Shown: piece after piece, positions 48,001-57,920 of the stretch
Numbering within the stretch: position 1 is the first letter of the stretch
How the letters are laid out: every line of letters starts with the position of its first letter
Assembly (NCBI RefSeq): GCF_032854445.1
Contig: NC_088301.1
Coordinates: forward strand, 37,435,187-37,499,186
DNA length: 64,000 nucleotides
Direction of reading: 5' to 3'
Origin: Liolophura sinensis
Taxonomy: Eukaryota; Mollusca; Polyplacophora; Chitonida; Chitonidae
Position numbers and translations under genes: made by a program
Notes under the pieces: generated by a model
What the model was told of the DNA's origin: nothing
The model's database searches: none
What the model saw: the letters and a program-made list of their open reading frames with translations, nothing else

Positions 48001-51000
48001 TTCATAGGTTATAGCTAAAGATATAAATGAGGTCACCTAGAGATTGGGCCACTTGTACCAACCGTAATCGGCGAATAAGCAGATCATTATATCAAGTACG
48101 GAGTGATAAAATAAATTAACATGTGCTGCGGAATAACCTCGAAGATCAAGGACAGACTGGTGATCATCAACCGGACAGGTGTTTGCGGTTCAGTTTATCA
48201 ATCACAGCGATTATCGAAAGTCAAGATCCCAAATCCTGTTGACAGTACAATGGGATTTCATGAACCCTCACTAACCTATTAATCTTTGAATGATTTCAAT
48301 TGCTTTCACCGATAAACACCAGATGACACTCATCGATGAAAATAGAAGTCGTGGCTCAAAGTAGTTCGAATTCTTCATAGCGTATTTTTTTTATTCGAAG
48401 TTATCTGATAATGTGTCATCTGCTTTCGCGATGTCACTCACTACTAATCTAGAAGTTTCATCAACTCACCGAATTCGCACTGTATGGGGTTGCCTGTATG
48501 GCTGAGTGATAACCATGACGACTTCGGCATCCAATCAGATTCTTGGTCTTTTTGATTGTTATAGCAGATGACCATGGGGTGGGTGTTTGTGATACTTTGT
48601 ATTCAGCATCACATTCTCCAGTTACGTCCGTCTAAAAAAAAGACCCAGTGCATCATCATTTACTTCTCACTATGACCAACTACTACACCACGTTATCTGT
48701 AACAAGCATTTCATTAAAAGGTAAAAAACAACAGCATACAATATTTTATGCTTCTCTTATAAGGGGTATTTATATCAGAACGAAGAACGTGGGAAAAGGG
48801 TTGAATGTTTTAAGCTCTTGTCTAACACAACTGTCAACTTAAAGAAGAGTCTTAAGTTGTAACTTGTCATATTATCAGAATAACCTCAAAGTAATGAAGT
48901 AAGGTAAACTGACAGCAATTTGGATTTCACTGTTTACGTGTGACCATTTGTCAACAATGACACCACTACTGATGTTCCAGCTTTACTCTCCATGCCCTGA
49001 TTTTTTTTGGACATACCTCTGAAACTCTCTGGTCCCTGTCCAAGGAGTCCATGACGTTCTGGAACGTAGACAGCACACCTCGTTTGATGTTAAGAATCCA
49101 GACAGGATCAGCATCATCAGGACAGACGTTCTCAATTCTGCCGTCTTGAAATCCAAAGCGTAGAGGGTTGGCTTCCAGACTACTCTTGAATTCCCGACTC
49201 TTCGGAGAATATATTTTTCTGGACGGATTGGCAGGGTCGATTTCCCTCAGCTTGACGTTATCCATCTGTTAAATAAGAAATTTAGAGTTATACCCATCGG
49301 TATGGATTGACAAAGTTTGGCACATGCAAATTTGTTACATGTATTGGTGTTGTTTAAGCAGGTCGGGGATGTAGCCAACAATTCAGTGAACGAAAAATTC
49401 TCACAGCGGGTGTCAACCAGGTACATGAATAATCCTGTCTTACCTTGAGGACGTATTCACATGGGGACATGACCTCCACATGGACATCGACCATCATTAG
49501 CAGACTGGACTTGTCCTCTGAGGCACCTTCGATGCCGGTTCGAGTCTCCGTCTCGTACAGAAAGTCGTACGTTTTGCCTGGCTCGTAACTGAACTTGCCA
49601 CTTCCTGAATAGGAAACAGGGGCCCATAAATCCATGAAAATCTCATACATCTCTTTTGATAGAATAAAATACTGTATATATTCATTTCGTAATAACAAAA
49701 TATCCTGTAATTCTTTCGTTTATGGAATGATGCTATTAAATCGAAGGTTATACATGACCAAGTTTGAAAGCGGGTTTATGTGTCATGAGTCTTGTATTCT
49801 TACAATAGAATCAATACAATAGCTTTAAGATGAAAATAGGTTCACGTAAAAAGGTTAAATTTTCAGCGTTATAATTAATCCTCCTTAGATAAGCTAACAA
49901 TAGCATTCAGCTATTACACACCGAAGACATTATATAGGCGTGGTAGGATATGTTACGAACTCCTGTCACTTCATTATGAGCTCAGGGTGACCAGAAGCAT
50001 CTTGAGCAAACACGATGACAGCTTGGACTTTGAACGGTTAAACTGAACAAACATTGTCTGAACTGATTCGTAAGCATGGCGTTCATTAACTATAAATGTG
50101 ACCCAATACCTAGTTTATTTAGGTATAGGCAGAACTCACCTGAGCATGATGTTGCACATGCTGTGTCCTCATTGAAGCGGTCCACATCTATCGGCACTGT
50201 GAAGATTAGAAAGCACGAAAGAATTAACTCTACGTCCTAATTTATGGGCTTATAACTATATACATCTGTGTTAATGCAGCTGCATTGTAATGTGATGGAG
50301 CAAGACTTTAACTAATGCTGCTTCAACACGATTGAAAATTCATTGCTTGAAGTAATACTCGTTAAGTTGGACAACATATAATATAGCTTGGTTACAACAA
50401 CGAGAAATGTGGCATAAGATGAACTACTGCTATCTTACATGAAAGCTAAGATAATAATAATAAACAAATTTATGTAGTGTAAAATGAAATGTCTCTGTCC
50501 TTTCTTCATTAAGTGTGGACATTTTAATTTTATCAAGCCGATAAAGTTATGACTCTCCATTTTAACAACCCATGGTAATAAACATAAACATGTAGATTCA
50601 GTGGACCTTCACAAAAATTGAATTACCGGTATATTAAATGAAAGGCACTTGAACGAGAACACAGTTTATCGGTAGGCGTCTGTTTTTGTTTTGTTTTGTT
50701 TTTCACGATTCCACATCTCTTTATTTCTTTTCTCATGTTTTATGAAGCCGAAGAGCATTGTCACAGCAACCCATTCAATAAAAACTGTATAGATACGTTC
50801 CTATACATGCATGGGAACCGCAGTGAGAAGTATATGTTTAGTCAGATGCTGTGATGCACGATAAGTACAGAGATTCTGTGAGCGATGAATTTCCTGTGCT
50901 AGAAGTACTGGTATCCTGTTCCATCAAGATCTGCCAGTAACTCAGGCTCATATTTCTCCCTCTCTATCTTTTACTCCCCGGATTCAAAATTCGGACAGAC

Positions 51001-51846
51001 TCACTGACTTACTTTTAGCGGTAAACAAAATGTAACCCGTAAATTAGTTTAACCACACCAAATTTATTAGATTTAACAGACACATAACTTATTAACTTTC
51101 AAAGAAGCGAAGCGTAAACTTAATCCTGGTTATCAGGGTGACAAAGGAACTGGATAAACTGTAGGCATGCTGTTTAACCTAGATATCTCCTAATGAAAGC
51201 GGAAAGCTGGATGTGAAAGGATGCTATTCGATGCACTTAGATTTTTTAATTTAATTTTTCAAAATTTAAATTAAGCCTACTTGGCTTTCTGGTGCACAGT
51301 GTTATTTTTTTTAAATACAGCTTTGGCACAGAAAATTGTGATGTGCTGAACTTCGTATCTTTACACAAAGTATTTTTACTCTTGCCAAATTGAAGTTATA
51401 ATCGTATATTTTTAAATAGTCAACTCATCAACTAAATGAAAGAAAACAACATCTTTCGACATGGGAGGTTTGCGATACAGCCAAAACGTCATACTATTGA
51501 TTGTCATTCCTGCATTTATTTCTGTTATACATCCAGATTTAGACTTCAAGTTTTAATGTTTCAAAATACATGATCATCAATAACAACAAATGTTAAAATC
51601 AGATCAAACGCGGTTTTCCACGAGTTATTTGTTGCCACTGTCAATGTTTCTGGTATCGCGCTTCTACTCGAACATAACAGAAACGTATTAAGAATTGAAG
51701 AATGGTGCACATGTATACCAAAAGCGTTCGTCCTCATAAATGCTAAAATAAATGGAGACAAAACATGACATTTATGTATATGCAAATTGCCTACCTGCAT
51801 AAGCGCCCGCCACTAAGGCCAGGAGAAGAACGGTTCTCGGGTACAT
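27909..51846 (-). CDS. Apolipophorin / apoB-like large lipid transfer protein, complete, 35 coding exons
   Basis: Secreted carrier that packages lipids into circulating lipoproteins. Exons (minus strand): 51846-51795, 50196-50140, 49604-49444, 49265-49017, 48631-48470, 47592-47397, 47256-47001, 46677-46512, 46243-46073, 45817-45668, 45510-44932, 44757-44417, 44018-43836, 43524-43263, 42525-42378, 42199-41942, 41745-41494, 41276-41033, 40749-40533, 40286-34701, 34492-34157, 33906-33741, 33377-33193, 33034-32769, 32645-32504, 32346-32193, 32002-31722, 31608-31242, 30996-30782, 30630-30226, 30001-29860, 29680-29492, 29303-28926, 28700-28288, 27935-27909. Every junction is GT/AG and every phase matches: 13,356 nt, 4,451 residues. 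Domains: signal peptide (MYPRTVLLLALVAGAYA), vitellogenin-type N-terminal module (about 37-715), furin site, beta-strand repeats, helical segment (about 3460-3862), VWD (3863-4069), VWA-like tail. The cleavage site, huge size and VWD fit apolipophorin rather than yolk vitellogenin; no polyserine tract is seen. Confidence 0.93.
30226..30996 (-). other. VWD domain of the lipoprotein (exons 29-30)
   Basis: HFTTFDGSHFDFAGLCSYVL is the typical start of a von Willebrand type D domain. It is followed by VDGRSQELPYAF and ISGWYFGKTAGLFGTYDNEP, the GLxGxxxxx core, then a Cys-containing tail (GYQKCKSLF, RHCFNLV). A VWD at this place is standard in apolipophorins and vitellogenins. Confidence 0.9.
31242..33034 (-). 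other. Charged helical segment of the lipoprotein (exons 24-28)
   Basis: Residues about 3460-3862. Long runs of heptad-like charged/hydrophobic sequence occur (SSIRESVRDIARAWDNRQR, LARLLQELNELGLREALEAV, KVHRKVAETISDISKRDEV, LVENVRELISEEIKDIRDSI) with no Cys. Likely amphipathic helices that bind lipid or form coiled coils. It sits between the beta-repeat region and the VWD domain. Confidence 0.7.
34701..40286 (-). other. Giant 5,586-nt exon of repeated beta-strand units in the lipoprotein
   Basis: Uninterrupted coding of 1,862 codons (residues 1369-3230). About 25 degenerate units of roughly 56-70 residues are each marked by a TPF-type motif: TSPFRGFERIV, NTPFRSVRY, HTPFRDYETI, KTPFRNFRETS, RTPFRKFEEVS, RTPFQGYEQLS, KTPFRGFEKMS, STPFERLRKAG. 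Between them are alternating hydrophobic/charged strands such as ADVEYGRNKKIEISSKLDI. This matches the amphipathic beta-strand region of apoB/apolipophorin, which wraps the lipid surface. The middle units (about 36.2-37.0 kb) are the most regular. Confidence 0.88.
40886..41035 (-). repeat. Donor-context duplications in lipoprotein intron 18
   Basis: The exon 18 donor context reads CTTGTAAGTCGCTGG on the minus strand (41021-41035). The same string recurs at about 40951-40965, and TATAAGTCGCTGG at about 40888-40900, with a TGTCGCTGG piece between. The intron therefore holds decoy copies of its own 5' splice site. Confidence 0.65.
42526..43262 (-). other. Lipoprotein intron 14 (737 bp), no other feature
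   Basis: Non-coding between exons 14 and 15. Short plus-strand ORFs here show no domain. Confidence 0.6.
44932..49604 (-). other. Vitellogenin_N / lipid-transfer module of the lipoprotein (exons 3-11)
   Basis: Residues about 37-733. It begins with the beta-barrel segment (GSGKFSYEPGKTYDFLYETE, with a Cys in SPCEYVLK). An alpha-helical superhelix of paired helices follows (VKMIKDLVSEGVVDDIESE, ILLSLRAIGNTGHAEKAI, DIRLSAVNAFRHMSC). Then comes the ELRIAAYLSVIECP / SFVWSHLTNLMETSDPHKQ signature seen in vitellogenin, MTP and apolipophorin. In this family the module forms the lipid-binding cavity and contacts MTP. The assignment rests on motif order, not on a search. Confidence 0.85.
44974..44985 (-). 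other. Furin-type cleavage site RSKR
   Basis: RSKR at residues 716-719 (followed by QVV) ends the N-terminal module. Insect apolipophorin precursors are cut by furin at an RXKR near residue 720 into apoLp-II and apoLp-I, so position and motif both fit. Cleavage here is inferred. Confidence 0.75.
50197..51794 (-). other. Lipoprotein intron 1 (1.6 kb)
   Basis: Separates the signal-peptide exon from the rest. AT-rich, with a TTTTGTTTTG tract near 50690 and no coding region. A first intron just after the signal peptide is common for secreted proteins. Confidence 0.65.
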
Positions 51847-51896
51847 GATTGCCCCGTTCCGTTACAGTTGTTATGGTGTCTCCAACTTGATGACTT

Positions 51897-51932
51897 CTGA
51901 GTCAGCTGGCGGTTTGGAGAATCTTTATATAG
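51897..51932 (-). promoter_or_regulatory. TATA box and start region of the lipoprotein gene
   Basis: On the minus strand CTATATAAAG (51932-51923) is a strong TATA box 77-86 bp before the ATG at 51846. A start site near 51893-51900 would give a 5' UTR of about 50 nt. TGACTCA (51904-51898), an AP-1-like site, lies at the predicted start. A tight TATA box suits a highly expressed, tissue-specific secreted protein. Confidence 0.65.
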
Positions 51933-54565
51933 AGCTTTGGGTCTCCCTAGGTCCAAAAGTCATCCCCTACTGTCAAACCAGCACGCATATAGCTGTAGAT
52001 AAAAACTGTTGACTCAGTGAGAAAGCTGTCAATCAATGACCTACGCCTGAGTACATTAGGGCACACGTTTGCCCCAGTTCGGCCCTAACATCTTCCTCAT
52101 GGACCGGGCCTTAGTTCTGCACTCAGCTCATCCAGTTACAACCGTTGTCAGTTTATCATGTAAGATGCCCCCTCCCCTCTCCATCCTCTCCCCGCCTCCC
52201 ATTTTCAAATCTAACTTACGCAAATGAACTGTTTATGTTAAATGAAATCATATGTTCAGTGGCGACGAAAAGTGTTTTATTTTGTGCGTATTATGCATTT
52301 GTTTATGTAAAAAGGCCTCAACTCTTATTTTATTCGTATTTTAAGTTTATTTATTGTTTGTTCATTTTTTTGGTGTTGTATTATGAAGATGCGTTGAAGT
52401 ATCCAAAGTAATCCTGTGATGCAATTATGCATAATGTCTTTATAATTTAATATTAGCAAAGAGGCACGATCGAATAAGTGCTTCATGCATGTTTCCCGAA
52501 ATTTGGAAATTCTATGACCGACAGTGATGCATGCAGCGCTCAAAGTTTTCTAGAAGAATTTATATGTACTTGTTTAACACATAAACACGCTTGTTTTTGC
52601 TTCATTTGTTTAACCGCATTGATAAAAAGTGTGGCAGATTTGTAGGGTTCTCGTACTGGGCTTTGTCTTCCATGCGGTGCCCACCTACTGTCATCTGGTG
52701 TATATACTATATGGGTGAAGCTGTCACGAAGCAAATACAGGGATATAACAACACCACATCAGTTGTTCCAGAGAGGTCTTCGGCCTGGGACAAACAAGTC
52801 GCTTATGTTTGTGTCACATGTGTCAAGTGGATAGCATTGTGGTTACGGTACAGCTGTTATAAGCGCACTCGAGTGCCCACTGAAGATAGTTTTCTGTTGA
52901 AGTTTTAGTATGGCTCTATATGTGGAAATGTGTTAATCCACCTAAATTACATTCCTGCTGATGGGTGAGCGAGTAATCGGTTATCGAATAACCCAAATGT
53001 TAATGCAGAAGCATGATCAGCTTACAAGTTGAAAAAACACTATAATTGTCCAGTGTACTGTGCAGTACAAGAAAATTTCTCCAGATGTAAACGATATGAT
53101 TATACCGGTCGTAACACTTGCATATATCCACTATCGTCGATAGTATACTTTAGGTAAAATTTAGCCTTTCCTGTAATGTGTCTGTTTTCCTCCTTTGTTT
53201 GCGGGCATTACCACGACATGATGCAAGAGCACTTCAAGTACACATGAAGCTTAGTGTTATACGCTGACTACGCAGACCTTTGACCCACGTGCCTACATTC
53301 TAACCCGTATATACGTTATCTTTGTTTCGGAAAAATATGTGAAGGATATGTGCTAGATTTTCGCGCAATTACAGTGCTTTCATACAGTATACAATAATAT
53401 GATGCTTTTATGCTGTCATCTTGTGATCTATTACTAAAACTTTGCCACGACATGTACACTGTGTATCATCACTTCATTTTCGAGAGTTAATGGATCGAGC
53501 AGGCATTGTTAATGTAACCCTTTTAATATGCAGAATTCTTTTTTGTTAATTTCTCCAGTGTTTCTCCAGATGTCGAATTAAAAAATATGTTCATTTCATA
53601 TCAGAGCTGTAATAGTGTTGCTTCGATTTACACTATAGTTTTCTTTTCTTTCTTTTTGTTTTGCTGATTGATAAATTAATCTATTCTCATAGAAGAATCT
53701 TAATAACAAAAATGAACTAAACTTTGCACATTAAATTGCCAGCAGAATAATTAAGGCTTATTTTTGTAACCCACTTAAAAATTTCATTGTGTCCTATAAA
53801 TAGGGTTGAAATTATGATATAGCACCTACCCTTGATAGAAATCACACATCGATAGGATGTATTCTATAACTCACTTTATCGTCCATTGGAATTCGTGAGA
53901 GAAAGTTATCTTCTATAAAGCTGGGACAAAAATAGATTGGTTGACATCTTCCAGGGCTTGCAAGGTTATCACCTTACCGCTCAAATCAACCGGACTTCAA
54001 ACAAAGATAGACCTTGCATAATCAGTGATAAGTTCGGCACACATTGCTAATCTGAGGGTCACCATTATACATTTCTCTGCAGTGTTAGTTGTTACATGGA
54101 CTGCTAGTCATATATGTAAAAGTAAGTACTTGCTGTATATGTAATATAATGACCGAGTAAATATAGTTTTGGTTAAAAAGTGGGTATAAATGCTAAAAGA
54201 CATCCACATATCGAGGTTACGAGTTTATATTCTTGAAGTACAACTTTAAACACTTATCAAATTAATCGTTAATTAAATCTGACCTTGTAATATTTTCAAT
54301 ACATATTTATACAAGATGATTTATTTAACAATCTAGTCCTATAACGAAAGGTGTGTAATATGCTCTAATTAATGCTTACCCACCGTATTTGTCCCCGAGT
54401 GAAATAATAGTCTTTAATAGTGTTTGCCGAATAAATGTTGACCTATTTGCCGTGTTATTGTAACAAATTTTGGGTTAACTAGTGAAAAAAGAATCTGAAA
54501 CGATCGGAGATGATTGGTGTACGATTGTTATTTTAAAAGTATTTTTATCAGATGTGATCTAACAA
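51933..54565. other. Intergenic sequence, no gene seen
   Basis: AT-rich with short ORFs on both strands (for example 52591-52908) that lack recognisable domains or paired splice sites. The part next to 51932 is the upstream region of the lipoprotein gene. Confidence 0.5.
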
Positions 54566-54574
54566 AGTTCAAAG

Positions 54575-54833
54575 TTAGAACTATATATTGTAGAGTATCG
54601 TGGTAAGCCCAACAAGAGATACAAGTCGATGCATGATTCAATATTTCGGTTTTATTTAAACCATTTTCAAAGAAGGAATGAATTTTATTTAAACCATTTT
54701 CAAAGAATAAAATATGGTTTAAATAAAACCGAAGTAATGAATCATGCATCGCCTTGTATCTTTTGTTGGAGTTGCCACAATACCCTACTTTATGAAGCTT
54801 ATCAGTGGAAATGGAAATATTAGAACTATATAT
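54575..54833. mobile_element. Foldback element flanked by a 14-bp direct repeat
   Basis: Two arms of 70 bp or more face each other. The inner arms are near identical: CGATGCATGATTCA and CGGTTTTATTTAAACCA on the left, with their complements on the right. The outer arms pair more loosely around GAGATACAAG / CTTGTATCTTTTGTTGG. The internal tract TTTATTTAAACCATTTTCAA is duplicated. TTAGAACTATATAT occurs at both ends (54575-54588 and 54820-54833), as a target-site duplication would. Family unknown. Confidence 0.7.
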
Positions 54834-54904
54834 GACCTAAATCATACTGTAATATGACAGGCTTGTGGCTGCCTCCCTTGTTGGTCAGCACTGAGAGGTT
54901 AGAG

Positions 54905-55115
54905 CAGGGAAACAGGACTCATTGGAACGGTGTCAGTATAATGCGGCTGGGTGGGGTGTCATGTTTGGTGTTTTCAACATGATACTTCAGTGGCGGAAAC
55001 ACTTTGATGGCATACAAGTCTGCCTGACACAAGAAGACACAGCATATAAACACACCCGTAATGACTCCCGGTCGTCATATGACTGAAAAACCGCAAGCAT
55101 ACAAATAGGAGTGTG
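54905..55115 (+). mobile_element. 5'-truncated SINE
   Basis: It contains GGTGTCAGTATAATGCGGCT and GGGTGGGGTGTCATG. It ends GACTCCCGGTCGTCATATGA then CTGAAAAACCGC, shared with the SINE at 18787-19112 (minus). No clear tRNA head is left, so the copy is truncated or decayed at its 5' side. Confidence 0.6.
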
Positions 55116-56320
55116 AGGGGCAGTCCTTAGTGAGAACCATCTAGACCCGTAAAAATTAGTTTGAGAATATATGTAAGGTTTGGATTAAGATGATGAGTTT
55201 AACAAATTCCCAGATGTTAAATTTAAAAGGCACAGGAATGGAAGATTGACACTAACATAAATACAAACTGTAATTAGGTAAATAGTGCCGTTGTGGGGCT
55301 GATGACAGTTCATCTTTCTTGTAGAATTGTGTCAGAATTGACATTTACATATTTCATGTTTCTTTATGTTCATATTTATGCTACAACAGTATATTTTTTT
55401 GTCTTCCAACGGTTTTAGAGCAGATATAACAAGTAGCATTTTTGCAAGAGCAGCAATTTATTCATAACTCTTTTATTTCACAACAGCAGTTCACGGAAAC
55501 TTATCCTGCAGGGAAAGAGATGTGGAACAAATTTGCTCCTTGAAACATTTCTATTGAACAGTCTGATCTCGACATTTAACACAGTGCCACACATAATTCT
55601 TGTATCAATGGGCGTGGTCGCTTTTCAGGTGAACGCATATGAGCGATGGAAATTAAGTATACTTGACGCAAAGAAATCCTTCTTCATCCCTGCCACCGGC
55701 CTATATCTCTATATAGCCCGATATCAGCCTTCTGATAGTCCCCGGCTAACAACCCTGACCGTGTCATGACCCTAACACCTTCTCAAATCCTCAAAATTAT
55801 CGATCTCATCGGTAAGCCACGTGCAAAGCCTGACCCGTGCAGCCAAAAACAATGCTGTAAACTGTAAACCATGAAAGCACACGCAACCTAAACATTAAAA
55901 TAAACCTGTAAGCTGGCTGTAAGTACGGTTTTGTCGCTTCTTCAGGAATCTTGGTTACGTAATTTTCGCCCACAACAACCTAACTTTTTAAAATTGACAC
56001 AATTTTCTCTATTCGCCTTAACATAGTTAATTTAAAGACAGTTCGTTCATGTAAACAAAAACACGAGAAAGTTTTAAGTCTAAAAGATGGTGGGCCGAAA
56101 TAATAGTGAGTTAAGAAAACAGTAATTTGACCTGATATTAGCTGTTTTCAGGGAAACAAAATTTCACTGCACAAATAAATACACAAGTGCCTGACCGATA
56201 TGCAATCAGTAACGTATAACGATTTGGCCTGGTGATCACTAACATATGAAACCAAACGAGTGTGTTGGCTTCTCATAATTCAATAGAACTCCAGTGCAGA
56301 GCAATAGCTTACAGTTTGAT
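55116..56320. other. Intergenic sequence, no gene seen
   Basis: No family resemblance in the few ORFs (for example 55533-55769 plus). No strong repeat apart from AT-rich tracts. Confidence 0.5.
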
Positions 56321-56890
56321 ATTTTCTGTGAACCAGGTATAACGTCAGTAAGATATCATATGTTAACCAGGTATAACGTCAGAATAATATCGTCGGTGAG
56401 CCAGGTATAAAATCGGAATATCTTCTGTGAGCCAGGTATAACATCAGAATATCGTCAGTGAGCCAGGTATAACATTGGAATGAGATCGTCTGTGAGCCAG
56501 GTATAACGTCATAATATCGTCTGTGAGCCAGATATAACAGTATGATATGATCTGTTAATCAGGTATTACGTCAGTATGATATCATCGGTTAACCAGGTAT
56601 TACGTCAGCATAATATCGTTGGTTAACCAGGTACAGCGTCAGCATGATATGATCTGTTAACTAGGTATAATGTCAGCAGGATATGGTCTTTTAACCAGGT
56701 ATAACGTCAGCATGATGTGGTCTATTAACCAGGTATAACGTCAGCATGATGTGGTCTATTAACCAGGTATAACGTCAGCATGATGTGGTCTATTAACCAG
56801 ATATAACGTTAGCATGATATTATCTGAAAACCAGGTATAACGTCAGCATGATATTGTCTGAAAACCAGGTATAACGTCAGTGAGATACAA
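56321..56890 (+). repeat. Minisatellite, 31-34 bp unit, about 17 copies
   Basis: Tandem units of the form AACCAGGTATAACGTCAGCA plus TGATATNGTCTGTT. Three successive units at about 56696-56800 are identical (variant with GATGTGGTCTATT), implying recent amplification. Units on the left use AGCCAGGTATAAC and ATATCGTCTGTG. Units become irregular on both sides. Confidence 0.85.
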
Positions 56891-57920
56891 TTTGTAGAAG
56901 AACCAGTGCTAGCGTTATGTACATAAAGCAATATAATGGTGTAAATCCGTGAACAAGGCAAAACATCAGCATGTAAAGAATAAATCAGTGCACAATGTAG
57001 AACATCAATACAGCATATATCCTGATTACTGTAAAGCGTTAGTATTGTTTAAATCTGTACAGAATGTAACACGCCAGAAAAGTATAAATAGATGCACAAT
57101 GCAAAACGTTACGGAATTATAAATTGGTGAAAAAGGAAGAACGTACAGTATAATTTGGTGCACACTGCAAAACCTCAATAAAGTAGAGATAGATGCACAA
57201 TGCAAAACGTCAATAAAATATATATAGGTGTGCAATACAAAACATAAGCCAGGTGAAAATATGTGCACAATACAAAACGGCATCAAAGTATAATAAACTT
57301 CAGTTACCGTCTGTAAAGGCTTAAATCGACTCAAGTAATGTATACAATACAAACCTATACTACAAATAGGCGCACAGTACAAAACCACTGTACAGCATAA
57401 ATGGGCGAAACATGCAAAACATCAGAGGACTGAAAATAAGTGCAGAATATAAAACTTCATGAAATTATAAATCAAAGTGAACAAGACAAAACGTCAGTAA
57501 ATTATAAATCGGCACTTACGGTAAACTATCTGAACAGTATAAATAGATGCAAAATATTAACCATCAAGAAATCATAAATCGGTACACAAGACAAAAGTAT
57601 AAGCGTCCAACCGAAAACGAGATCAAGGATTAAACCTCTGTAATGTGTAAAGTATACGATGGAGGCCAGCATCATGACGGGAGGAAACTGGGCTGAACCC
57701 TGGGGAAACATATGACCATCCGCAGGTTGAAAGTAGACCATGAAATGCACGACCGGAGAGGAAGTCAGCTAGCATGAGCTGGACTTGAACTCACAGCACT
57801 TGCCCTGGTGGCTCCTGGGTTATTGTGCCGCGCGAGCACGCCAACTACCTAGGTCACGGAGGCCCTCTTTAAAGTATAAACCCGCGAGTAAGGCAAAACG
57901 CCAGTATGAAGTATACGTCA
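56891..57920 (+). repeat. Diverged continuation of the minisatellite (about 35-bp unit), interrupted by a SINE
   Basis: Degenerate units such as TGCACAATGCAAAACGTCAA plus TAAAATATATATAGG, or ACAAGACAAAACGTCAGTAA plus ATTATAAATCGG, repeat about every 35 bp to about 57600. One more unit (GTAAGGCAAAACGCCAGTAT) appears after the SINE at about 57885. The shared AACGTCAG core suggests common descent with the array at 56321-56890. Confidence 0.65.
57657..57869 (-). mobile_element. tRNA-headed SINE inserted in the minisatellite
   Basis: On the minus strand: GGCCTCCGTGACCTAGGTAG then TTGGCGTGCTCGCGCGGC (A box region), later GTGAGTTCAAGTCCAGCTCA (good B box GTTCAAGTCC). The body then has CAACCTGCGGATGGTCATAT and TTTCCTCCCGTCATGATGCT plus GGCCTCC. 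I recall near-identical sequences as an abundant SINE in molluscan and related genomes. TAAAGTATA occurs on both sides (57648-57656 and 57870-57878), a candidate 9-bp target-site duplication. Confidence 0.75.

Noticed and set aside
27909-51846. Vitellogenin (yolk protein) as the identity of the large gene
   Set aside because: Length of 4,451 residues, the furin site near 716 and the long beta-belt fit apolipophorin/apoB-type carriers; no polyserine or phosvitin-like region.
56321-56890. CRISPR-like array
   Set aside because: Units are contiguous tandem repeats without unique spacers, and the genome is eukaryotic.
57026-57388. 120-codon minus-strand ORF
   Set aside because: It is a read-through of the diverged 35-bp minisatellite; the peptide just repeats CIVHIF-like units.
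57780-57869. Possible tRNA gene on the minus strand
   Set aside because: The A and B boxes belong to the SINE head; the acceptor stem does not pair as a functional tRNA would.
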